DNA from: Bacteroidota bacterium
GTDB lineage: Bacteria > Bacteroidota > Bacteroidia > Bacteroidales > GCA-2748055
DNA length: 5,318 nt
Direction of reading: 5' to 3'
Assembly (NCBI GenBank): GCA_024244665.1
Contig: JAAEOI010000683.1
Location: 1-5,318, forward strand
The notes beneath the pieces were generated by a model that had not been told where the DNA came from, searched no databases, and saw nothing but the letters and a program-made list of their open reading frames with translations. The translations under genes were made by a program, and so were the position numbers. Below, piece by piece: positions 1 to 5,318 of this stretch; positions within the stretch are counted from its first letter, which is position 1; each line of letters opens with the position of its first letter.

Positions 1-1
1 T

Positions 2-39
2 CGGATATTAAATATCTATGGATAGATAATTAATATCCG
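2..39. repeat. Near-perfect A/T-rich palindrome (inverted repeat)
   Basis: The outer arms CGGATATTAA (2-11) and TTAATATCCG (30-39) are exact reverse complements. The inner arms TATCTAT (13-19) and ATAGATA (22-28) are also exact, with a two-base centre GG and a single A/A mismatch at 12/29. That gives 17 paired positions out of 18 per arm. The tiny loop and weak following T-run (CTTATTT) make a classical intrinsic terminator only a moderate fit. It could be a terminator for a gene beyond the left edge, a protein-binding dyad, or part of an inverted-repeat element. The symmetry is seen directly; the function is not known. Confidence 0.75.
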
Positions 40-117
40 CTTATTTACCCCACAGGCTAATAACCCGATAATAAGTATCCATATTCAAGAAGTGACCAGC
101 AGTTTTCAAGCAGAAAC

Positions 118-324
118 ATGTTCGGTTTTACATTTCAGGATGTCAAAAGGGAATTTCCTAAGAAAAACCGTGTTCATCTGGCCAGGATACGTGCAGAGAT
201 GATTGAAAAGGGTAAGCAAAGTAAAATACCCCCGGGAAATCACCATATCATTCCTTTGAATGCGGATTCTGACACCTATATGTCTGTCAGCGAGACTCTT
301 GACGTCTATATCAAATTATCCTGA
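118..324 (+). CDS. Possible small hypothetical protein, 68 aa (doubtful)
   Basis: This is an open frame of 68 codons starting at ATG 118 and ending in TGA. I do not recognise the protein. It is basic in its first half (FPKKNR, RIRAEMIEKGKQSK), then has IPPGNHHIIPL and ends in a short acidic to neutral stretch (DSDTYMSVSETLDVYIKLS). There is no signal peptide, membrane segment or cysteine motif. The frame is already open from position 64, after two stop codons at 58-63, and no clear ribosome binding site precedes the ATG. It is the only plus-strand frame here not lying opposite a real gene. It may be a genuine small gene, the remnant of a longer decayed one, or chance. The isolated position between a palindrome and a repeat array favours remnant or chance. 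Confidence 0.3.
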   Translation: MFGFTFQDVKREFPKKNRVHLARIRAEMIEKGKQSKIPPGNHHIIPLNADSDTYMSVSETLDVYIKLS

Positions 325-421
325 AATATTATTGAGTTGCATTGATTGAAACAAGACAGCAGTGTATGTGACGAAATCAGACCGCAGTTTATTTGACGAA
401 GTCATGAAGTGTCTTAGAAGA
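325..421. other. Non-coding spacer, nothing recognised
   Basis: Between the doubtful small frame and the tandem repeat I see no open frame of useful length, no tRNA-like cloverleaf and no convincing Bacteroidota promoter (TTTG with TAnnTTTG at the usual spacing). It appears to be ordinary intergenic sequence. Confidence 0.5.
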
Positions 422-517
422 AGATCTGTGATCCGGTTCGGTGATTCAGATCTGTGATTCAGATCTGTGATCCGGTTCGGTGATTCATATCTGTGATTCA
501 GTTCTGTGATCCGGTTC
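422..517. repeat. Tandem repeat: 39-bp period built from 13-bp modules
   Basis: Unit one (422-460) and unit two (461-499) are 39 bp each and differ at one base (G449 versus T488). A third, partial unit runs from 500 to 517 with one difference (T502). Each unit divides into three related 13-mers: AGATCTGTGATCC, GGTTCGGTGATTC and AGATCTGTGATTC. All share a TC(T/G)GTGAT(T/C)C core. There are seven full modules plus five bases of an eighth. The layout implies that a 13-bp module was first tripled and diverged, and the 39-bp block was then duplicated. The array is not in a coding frame of any supported gene. It may be a simple slippage-prone minisatellite or an array of protein-binding sites. Confidence 0.9.
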
Positions 518-528
518 TATTGTCACAA

Positions 529-556
529 GGGGTTAGTTCCCCGAAGCTATGCTTCG
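529..556. other. Two adjacent small hairpins
   Basis: GGGG (529-532) pairs with CCCC (539-542) around a six-base loop. CGAAGC (542-547) pairs exactly with GCTTCG (551-556) around TAT. The stems share base C542, so both can form only with a one-base compromise. They lie downstream of the mutase gene on the minus strand and could add to 3'-end RNA structure. No U-run follows either stem on the minus strand, so they are not strong terminators on their own. Confidence 0.5.
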
Positions 557-575
557 AGAAGATGATTTATTTTGT

Positions 576-613
576 ATTGAAACCTCGTCAGCTCTGCTGC
601 GAGGAGTTTCAAT
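576..613 (-). terminator. Long hairpin at the operon 3' end, probable terminator or 3' stabiliser
   Basis: ATTGAAAC (576-583) pairs exactly with GTTTCAAT (606-613). CTCG (584-587) then pairs with CGAG (600-603), and CAGC (589-592) with GCTG (596-599), around a TCT loop. T588 is bulged on one side and G604-A605 on the other, giving 16 base pairs. The hairpin covers the mutase stop codon (609-611), so the end of the coding sequence is part of the stem. On the minus-strand transcript it is followed by an A-rich stretch, not a run of U, so classical intrinsic termination is uncertain. Its place at the end of a five-gene run supports a role in ending or protecting the mRNA. Confidence 0.5.
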
Positions 614-2126
614 CTCCCAGTGTGGAAATATCCAATTGATCGAGACCAGACAGCAGTACATTGAGTCGATCCCGGATGGTATCGGCACCACCCTTTACAT
701 CCGATTCAATGTTCAGTGGCATGACGGGATCGTGCAGTGACAAACGCAGCAGGAACCAACCCTTTTCATTGTCACCGGTGCATCGGACGCGTATTCCTTC
801 GAAATTCTCCTTCTCGGGTTCCCATCCATCTTCGCTGCCGGCTGTGGCTGTCAGTTCATCAATCACCTCTTGTCCGTATGCGGTAAAATCCTCCTGCAGG
901 ATCTTCAGCCGGTATTCAACACTCTCAACAGGGTGTTCCAATTCGCTAATAAGATCACTGATACTCTCCTGTTTCTGACTCAGTTGAGCAACCTTTACCA
1001 GGATCTGTGAAACAAGGTATGCTCCGTCATCCAGGAAAAAGTTCTCCTTCAAAGCAGCATGTCCGGATGTCTCGATAGCGATCCAGGAGTCAACCCCAAC
1101 CGAGTTGAGCCTTACAGACTCATTGATCACATTTTTATAGCCCCTTTTGAACCGGTGGTGCTTCCCCTCCAGCTTCTCTTCGATAAACTGTGCAAGCCCT
1201 TCAGAGGTGATGGAATCTGTAACGATGGTGCTGCCGGGATGCTCCTCCAGGATAATGGCCGATATCAGCGCAATCAGTGCATTCCTGTTCACAGGCTGAC
1301 CCGCTGCGTCGACAACAGCCGCACGGTCCACATCGGTATCAAATATGATCCCGAGGTCAGCACGGTTGCCAACAACTGCCTTACAGATGGAGTTCATGGC
1401 CTCTTCGTCTTCAGGATTGGGAATGTGGTTCGGGAACATGCCATCGGGGTCGGTATACTGACTTCCTGTAGTATCTGCACCCAGGGGAGCAAGTACCATC
1501 TTCTCGAAGAAGCCCCCGGCACCGTTCCCTGCGTCTACGATGACCTTTAATCCCTTCAGGGGTTGATCAAAATCCTTAGGATGATTTACCCTCTTTCGAA
1601 TTTTGTCTACCATCTCCTTCGCATAGATTGAGATCAGATCCGACTCAACGACCGGACCAGGATTCCTGACATCCTTAAATACTGCATTAGAAGCAATGTC
1701 AAGGATCTCAGTGATGTCAGCCTTATTCAATCCCCCATCGCCAGTGAAAAATTTCAGTCCGTTCCTGTTGTAGGGAAGATGACTGGCGGTTAACATCACA
1801 CCGGTATCTACATTCATCTCCGGATAGCGGGTGGCCATAAACATGGCCGGAGTAGATGCCATTCCACAATCCACTACCCGTCCTCCCATGGCACAAAATC
1901 CACTGGTGAAACGGTGTTTTAATTCAGGACCCGATATTCGCGAATCCATTCCAACAGCAACTCCAGGATTTGCATAACCCCGGCCCTTCAGCCATTGATA
2001 GAAAGAACGCCCAAGTATCTCTACACGCTCCCCATTAAGGGTTACCTCTTCTCCCGGGACACCCTCAACAGATACCCCCCTGATGTCAGAGCCATTCTGC
2101 AGGGTTTTCCAATCAAACTTCATCAT
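609..2126 (-). CDS. Phosphoglucomutase/phosphomannomutase family protein (plant-like subfamily)
   Basis: This 505-residue cytosolic protein belongs to the alpha-D-phosphohexomutase superfamily, which moves phosphate between C1 and C6 (or the equivalent) of a hexose via a phosphoserine. All four active-site regions are visible. The phosphoserine loop is TASHLP (113-118, Ser115), with Leu where most relatives have Asn. The metal loop is DTDVDR (263-268). The sugar-recognition loop is ETSGH (352-356). The C-terminal phosphate loop region is RLSLHDP (461-467) instead of the usual RPSGTEP type. The stretches NGSDIRG near the start, KHHRFKRGYKNVI (322-334) and GWFLLRLSLHDP match my memory of the plant 'phosphoglucosamine mutase family' proteins. 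Substrate (glucose, mannose or glucosamine phosphate) cannot be decided. The gene is last in the run, 25 bases after the aldolase. The first of two ATGs is chosen because AGGAA lies 8 bases upstream. Confidence 0.9.
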   Translation of the reverse strand: MMKFDWKTLQNGSDIRGVSVEGVPGEEVTLNGERVEILGRSFYQWLKGRGYANPGVAVGMDSRISGPELKHRFTSGFCAMGGRVVDCGMASTPAMFMATRYPEMNVDTGVMLTASHLPYNRNGLKFFTGDGGLNKADITEILDIASNAVFKDVRNPGPVVESDLISIYAKEMVDKIRKRVNHPKDFDQPLKGLKVIVDAGNGAGGFFEKMVLAPLGADTTGSQYTDPDGMFPNHIPNPEDEEAMNSICKAVVGNRADLGIIFDTDVDRAAVVDAAGQPVNRNALIALISAIILEEHPGSTIVTDSITSEGLAQFIEEKLEGKHHRFKRGYKNVINESVRLNSVGVDSWIAIETSGHAALKENFFLDDGAYLVSQILVKVAQLSQKQESISDLISELEHPVESVEYRLKILQEDFTAYGQEVIDELTATAGSEDGWEPEKENFEGIRVRCTGDNEKGWFLLRLSLHDPVMPLNIESDVKGGADTIRDRLNVLLSGLDQLDISTLGD

Positions 2127-2134
2127 GTGAAAAT

Positions 2135-2139
2135 TTCCT
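2135..2139 (-). promoter_or_regulatory. Ribosome binding site of the mutase gene
   Basis: The minus strand reads AGGAA followed by eight bases and then ATG at 2126. This is the best-placed Shine-Dalgarno-like sequence in the window and favours 2126 over the second ATG at 2123, which would sit 11 bases away. Confidence 0.55.
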
Positions 2140-2151
2140 ATTTAAGCCAGG

Positions 2152-2820
2152 TTAGCGAATATCGAGATCATAAATTCCTTCACCGTCTTTATCGAATCCA
2201 TCCACCGACATATCGGTCATTGGGTGACTTCGAAGGCGTTCAAGAATTTCATAGCTGATGGTTGCTGAATGACATCCCTGGATGCTGACACGATGCACCT
2301 GGTCGACTGTTTTAAAACTTGCAGCCAATACCCGGGTGGGGAGCTGGTATGTATTGATATTCTCCACAATATAACCCACAACCTCGATGCCATGGGAGGA
2401 GATATTATCCAGCCGGTTCACATAGGGGGCCACAAAATCGGCGCCTGCCCTGGCGGCTACGAGCGCCTGCTGTTGAGTGAAGATGGCCGTTGCTGTGACC
2501 TTAAAACCCTCCTTTTTAAGGATCGGAATCGCTTTGTAACCTTCAGCAGTCACAGGCACCTTCACATAGAAATTATCTCCCAGGTTAAAGTGCTTCTTAT
2601 AAAATTTGGCTTCAGCAACAATATCCTGGTGCTTTGACTGATACATCTGAATATGAATCATCTTATCCCCCACAATTTCCTGCAGCTCCGGGATAATCAC
2701 CGAGAGCGGTTTCCCAACTGCCTTTAAAATGGTTGGATTTGTGGTGATCCCTTCCAAAGGGAAGTAGTAAAACAGTTTCCTGAGCTCCTCAGTGTCTGCC
2801 GTATCTGCCAGGTAAATCAT
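2152..2820 (-). CDS. fsa: Fructose-6-phosphate aldolase-like, transaldolase family
   Basis: This is a 222-residue class I aldolase, close to the 220 residues of E. coli FSA. It is predicted to cleave fructose 6-phosphate reversibly to dihydroxyacetone and glyceraldehyde 3-phosphate in the cytosol. Visible features are LADTAD at the start (Asp6), GITTNPTIL (24-32), the Schiff-base lysine in VKVPVT (Lys87), TATAIF with Thr111, APYVNRLD (131-138) and VLAASFKT (164-171). Gln58 and Tyr133 match, from memory, E. coli FSA Gln59 and Tyr131; true transaldolases have Glu and Phe there. These residues favour aldolase over transaldolase activity. AGGAA lies only three bases before the ATG, closer than ideal, but the start fits the family's N-terminus. 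The gene follows the sorE-like gene after 65 bases. The real substrate may be another ketose or ketose phosphate. Confidence 0.88.
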   Translation of the reverse strand: MIYLADTADTEELRKLFYYFPLEGITTNPTILKAVGKPLSVIIPELQEIVGDKMIHIQMYQSKHQDIVAEAKFYKKHFNLGDNFYVKVPVTAEGYKAIPILKKEGFKVTATAIFTQQQALVAARAGADFVAPYVNRLDNISSHGIEVVGYIVENINTYQLPTRVLAASFKTVDQVHRVSIQGCHSATISYEILERLRSHPMTDMSVDGFDKDGEGIYDLDIR

Positions 2821-2885
2821 CGCTTCCTATCGTTTTTATCTACTACAATATTTCAATAGTAAATCATCGTTTTCCTTATCCTAAA
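2821..2885 (-). other. Longest intergenic gap of the operon
   Basis: These 65 bases separate the sorE-like gene from the aldolase gene, whereas the other gaps are 7 to 25 bases. The stretch is A/T-rich. The minus strand carries TACTATTG, one mismatch from the Bacteroidota -7 element TAnnTTTG, but I see no matching TTTG at the expected -33 spacing. An internal promoter or processing site is possible but not shown. Confidence 0.3.
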
Positions 2886-4154
2886 TTAACCACATTTTTT
2901 CAAAAGCAGATCCTCCGCCTCCACCGACCAGAGGCCGTTGTTGCGGTCGCAGATATCAGCCAGGTCGTTGAAAAGGGGATTGTCCGCCCCCAGCTTCCTG
3001 AAGTCAGAAATGGCAGTGAGGGGCATCTCCACGTGGGTGTAGATCAACTTCTTCCCACCGGGAATATTGGGAAGATTGAGGGTTGCTTCTGGAACCGTGC
3101 TCAATCCGCCAATATGGGTAATGAGTCCGGAAGTATCCATTCCCTTCTCCATAAGGGCCAGTGATTCCTTAATATCGTCGGTATTTCCTCCGCTGGTTCC
3201 CACAATGTGGGTAAAAGCGTAGTGGACATTGTAAAAGTTCAACGACGCTGTAAAGGTGGGATCGGCCGGACCTGCAAAGAAGTTGAGGCAACCATCGAAG
3301 GCAAGCAGTTTATCTGCCTGCTCAATGACCGGGGCCACCGGGGCAAATACGAATACATCATTGTATCCATCCTCACCACTCAGCACCTTCAACTGATGAA
3401 CCGGATCGTCGGTGAGCGATGTGTTTACGTAGTGCAGCTCAATACCCTTCTCCTGGGCCATATCCGGTGAATAGAGCGCGGAAGCCCTGTCCAGCCGCGT
3501 CTGGTCAATATCGGTAACCACCATCAGTGAAGGTTTGCGATCTTGCCGCTGTAATGCATAGTTGATGGCGGCAAGTCCCATGGGTCCAACACCCGCCAGG
3601 ATCGCCATCTTTCCACCATCCACTATCTCCATGTCATGAATGTAGCTGCCAGGATTGGTGTGATAGTTGGCGTGCATCGCACCAATCACACAGGAGAAGG
3701 GCTCAGCCATGGAAGCCGGGAAATAACCGGGTCCGTTATAGACCAGCAGGCAACCCATCTCCATCACTTCAGCGGGAATGACCACATAGGTAGAATCACC
3801 ACCAAGGTAATGGTAAGAATAACCGGGTGCACTAAGAATCCCCACCGGGCCATCTTCATAATTCAATGCAGGCTGGATGGCAAACTTGTCCCCCGCCTTA
3901 AAATCGCTCTGCCATTTGGAACCTACCTCAACAATTTCACCTGAAAACTCATGACCAATGATCACAGGATTTTCAGCTACATCGTTGGGTATCCTTTTAT
4001 GATCGGTTCCCTGGGTGGCTGCTTTGTAGGATGACATACAGAGGCTGTCACTCACCACCTTTGCAAGTATCTCGTTATCTTTTAATTCCGGCAATTCAAA
4101 CTCTTCAACCCTGAGGTCACTCTTTCCGTATAATCTTACTGCTTTTGTTTTCAT
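2886..4154 (-). CDS. sorE: L-sorbose-1-phosphate reductase-like zinc-binding dehydrogenase
   Basis: This 422-residue medium-chain dehydrogenase is predicted to reduce L-sorbose 1-phosphate to D-glucitol 6-phosphate with NAD(P)H, or run in reverse. The N-terminal GroES-like domain carries catalytic zinc ligands Cys39 (LCMSSYK), His68-Glu69 (GHEFSGEIVEVG) and Glu151 (AEPFSC). The structural-zinc four-cysteine loop of classical alcohol dehydrogenases is absent. The Rossmann domain has GVGPMG (188-193), and VVTDID (212-217) places Asp215 at the end of the second strand, which favours NAD over NADP. NFFAGP (291-296), FYNVHYAFTHIVGTSGGNTDD (308-327) and the C-terminal LWSVEAEDLLL agree with my memory of Klebsiella SorE, as does the extended length. 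It starts 12 bases after the phosphatase stop, with no Shine-Dalgarno sequence. A related polyol-phosphate or other ketose-phosphate substrate is possible. Confidence 0.85.
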   Translation of the reverse strand: MKTKAVRLYGKSDLRVEEFELPELKDNEILAKVVSDSLCMSSYKAATQGTDHKRIPNDVAENPVIIGHEFSGEIVEVGSKWQSDFKAGDKFAIQPALNYEDGPVGILSAPGYSYHYLGGDSTYVVIPAEVMEMGCLLVYNGPGYFPASMAEPFSCVIGAMHANYHTNPGSYIHDMEIVDGGKMAILAGVGPMGLAAINYALQRQDRKPSLMVVTDIDQTRLDRASALYSPDMAQEKGIELHYVNTSLTDDPVHQLKVLSGEDGYNDVFVFAPVAPVIEQADKLLAFDGCLNFFAGPADPTFTASLNFYNVHYAFTHIVGTSGGNTDDIKESLALMEKGMDTSGLITHIGGLSTVPEATLNLPNIPGGKKLIYTHVEMPLTAISDFRKLGADNPLFNDLADICDRNNGLWSVEAEDLLLKKCG

Positions 4155-4166
4155 AAAATCGTTTGA

Positions 4167-4817
4167 TTAATCAATTAATTTCAATAGTTCTGAAGGCTGA
4201 TGGATCATCTGGTAATCCCCCTCTACAGGCTCTTTCAATAGCCGTCCATATCCCCAGCTTACCCCAACAGGGATCATCCCTGCTGCCTGCGCTGTAAGAA
4301 TGTCGTTGTCCGAATCGCCCACGAAAAGGATCTTCGACGGTTCTATATCCATCATCTCTGCAATCTCCACTGCCCCGGCCGAATCGGGCTTTCGGGGCAC
4401 CTCCTTCCTTTGTCCGAATACAGGTAACAGCGGCCATTCCGAAAGGTAGAATGCAACCACCTTTTTTGTAAGCTCATCCGGCTTGTTGGATAGGATGGAG
4501 ATCCTGATCCCTTTTCCGACCAGGGTATCCAGCAGCTCCGGGACACCCTCATATACCGTGCTCTGATCATGCAGGTTGCCTTCGTAAATCTCTTTGAATT
4601 CATTTACATAGGCGATCAGCTGCTCCCCGCTTACAGGCTTACCGTAAGCCTTTTCAATGAATTTTACAGCTCCGTTTCCAATCCAATTCAGGTAGTAGTC
4701 GATCCCGTGCTGAGGCAGACCATGTCGCTCAAAGAGAACATTTGCCGCCCCGGCAATATCCTCTATGGTGTGGACCAGGGTCCCGTCGAGGTCAAATATG
4801 ATCCCTTCTACCTTCAT
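4167..4817 (-). CDS. HAD-superfamily hydrolase, phosphoglycolate phosphatase-like
   Basis: This is a 216-residue cytosolic phosphatase of HAD subfamily I. All four HAD motifs are present. Motif I is FDLDGTL (8-14), with nucleophile Asp9 and acid/base Asp11. Motif II is ILSN (108-111, Ser110). Motif III is the lysine of RKPDS (Lys143). Motif IV is GDSDND (167-172), with magnesium ligands Asp168 and Asp172. The region between motifs I and II (about 15-90) is the helical cap typical of Gph and beta-phosphoglucomutase-like proteins. The ending VGVSWGYG (184-191) is typical of Gph-like members. Between two sugar-phosphate dehydrogenases it may dephosphorylate a sugar or polyol phosphate of the pathway, or clear a toxic by-product; the substrate cannot be read from sequence. 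It starts seven bases after the preceding stop, implying translational coupling. Confidence 0.9.
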   Translation of the reverse strand: MKVEGIIFDLDGTLVHTIEDIAGAANVLFERHGLPQHGIDYYLNWIGNGAVKFIEKAYGKPVSGEQLIAYVNEFKEIYEGNLHDQSTVYEGVPELLDTLVGKGIRISILSNKPDELTKKVVAFYLSEWPLLPVFGQRKEVPRKPDSAGAVEIAEMMDIEPSKILFVGDSDNDILTAQAAGMIPVGVSWGYGRLLKEPVEGDYQMIHQPSELLKLID

Positions 4818-4824
4818 TATTCAT

Positions 4825-5318
4825 TTAACTAAGCATAGTTTGTCCTCCTGTGACCATCACAGCCTGACCTGTTTCATACTCCTGATCGATCACATACTTG
4901 ATGGCTTTTACCACATCCTCAATCCTGCATCCACGTCCGGCAGGCACCAGGGATTCATAATGACGCTTTACATCCTCAATTGTTTTGGCACCGGGTACCT
5001 TGCCCGCCTCCAGGTATTGTTTGAACAGACCTGTTTCGGGGTGGGCCCAGAGTGGTCCTTCAAAAAAGTTACCCGGACATATGGCATTTACCTTGATCCG
5101 TTCAGGCATCAACTCCATAGCAAATGAGTGGGTGAGTCCGATCCCACCGAATTTACTACCGGCATAGGCAAAATTCTTCTTGCTACCCTCTATACCAGAT
5201 TTAGAGTTGATCTGGATGATATCTCCATAAGACTGGTCGGATACACCATTCTGTGCACGCATTACAGGAACAACTGCCTTCACGCAGTTGAAATAGCCAT
5301 GGTAGTTAACCCGGGTCA
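4825..5318 (-). CDS. srlD: Sorbitol-6-phosphate 2-dehydrogenase-like short-chain dehydrogenase (5'-truncated by window edge)
   Basis: About 163 C-terminal residues are visible. The frame stays open through the right edge, so the start lies outside. By comparison with E. coli SrlD (about 259 aa), roughly 100 N-terminal residues with the Rossmann nucleotide loop are missing. The short-chain catalytic tetrad is present: Asn in RVNYHGYF, Ser in INSKSG, and Tyr and Lys in YAGSK. INSKSG, GSKKN, KFGGIGLT, RGC, DV and TGQ with VTGGQTM closely follow SrlD as I remember it. The predicted reaction is D-glucitol 6-phosphate plus NAD to fructose 6-phosphate. This connects directly to the sorE-like gene, which makes or uses the same glucitol phosphate. 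It is the most upstream gene visible in the operon, and the promoter should lie further right. Another 2-ketose-phosphate or polyol substrate remains possible. Confidence 0.85.
   Translation of the reverse strand, partial: TRVNYHGYFNCVKAVVPVMRAQNGVSDQSYGDIIQINSKSGIEGSKKNFAYAGSKFGGIGLTHSFAMELMPERIKVNAICPGNFFEGPLWAHPETGLFKQYLEAGKVPGAKTIEDVKRHYESLVPAGRGCRIEDVVKAIKYVIDQEYETGQAVMVTGGQTMLS

Noticed and set aside
506..527. TGTGA...TCACA resembling a CRP operator
   Set aside because: The half-sites are 12 bases apart, not 6. TGTGA recurs only because it is part of the tandem repeat, and Bacteroidota are not expected to use an enteric-type CRP site.
576..613. ATTGAAAC/GTTTCAAT resembling the end of many CRISPR repeats
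   Set aside because: The two copies are inverted arms of one hairpin, not direct repeats, and there are no regularly spaced spacers.
549..740. 63-codon plus-strand open frame at the end of the mutase gene
   Set aside because: More than half runs antisense to the mutase C-terminus and the rest spans the hairpin; no ribosome binding site or recognisable motif.
1059..1550. 163-codon plus-strand open frame
   Set aside because: It lies wholly opposite the phosphohexomutase gene, which has all its active-site motifs; no recognisable protein features.
2152..4154. Sulfoquinovose transaldolase (sulfo-TAL) pathway as an explanation for the aldolase
   Set aside because: No sulfoquinovosidase, isomerase or sulfolactaldehyde enzyme is visible, and both dehydrogenases resemble sorbose/glucitol phosphate enzymes.
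4171..4437. Second minus-strand frame inside the phosphatase gene
   Set aside because: It overlaps the HAD gene out of frame, and the HAD frame carries motifs III and IV across this stretch.
4825..5283. GTG at 5283 as the true start of the short-chain dehydrogenase
   Set aside because: The reading frame continues upstream with the conserved RVNYHGYFNC segment, including the catalytic Asn, so the gene begins outside the window.

Overview
The window looks like a piece of a Bacteroidota chromosome. The closest remembered relatives of its protein families are of that kind, spacers are short and A/T-rich, and most starts have little or no Shine-Dalgarno sequence. This is family-level recognition, so the phylum is likely but not proven. 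Five genes lie head to tail on the minus strand from the right edge to about position 609. The first 608 bases hold no convincing gene.

In transcription order the minus-strand genes are: a sorbitol-6-phosphate 2-dehydrogenase-like short-chain dehydrogenase (N-terminus beyond the right edge), a HAD-family phosphatase, an L-sorbose-1-phosphate reductase-like zinc dehydrogenase (sorE-like), a fructose-6-phosphate aldolase-like member of the transaldolase family, and a divergent phosphoglucomutase/phosphomannomutase of the type also found in plants. The gaps are 7, 12, 65 and 25 bases, so one operon is likely, although the 65-base gap could hold an internal start.

Together the genes suggest a sugar-phosphate/hexitol-phosphate module. 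The sorE-like enzyme would interconvert L-sorbose 1-phosphate and D-glucitol 6-phosphate. The srlD-like enzyme would oxidise glucitol 6-phosphate to fructose 6-phosphate. The aldolase could split fructose 6-phosphate into dihydroxyacetone and glyceraldehyde 3-phosphate. The phosphatase and hexose-phosphate mutase would adjust the phosphorylated pools. No transporter, PTS component, kinase or regulator is visible, so how the first phosphorylated sugar arises is unknown.

The left 608 bases are structured non-coding DNA. A near-perfect 38-base palindrome lies at 2-39 and a 68-codon open frame of doubtful status at 118-324. A tandem array of 13-bp modules in a 39-bp higher-order period occupies 422-517. 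Two small hairpins follow at 529-556, and a long hairpin at 576-613 covers the stop codon of the mutase gene and probably marks the operon end. Nothing here amounts to a clearly new defence or mobile system. The most interesting points are the sorbose/glucitol-phosphate module with an aldolase and no visible PTS, and the layered repeat/hairpin region at its 3' end.
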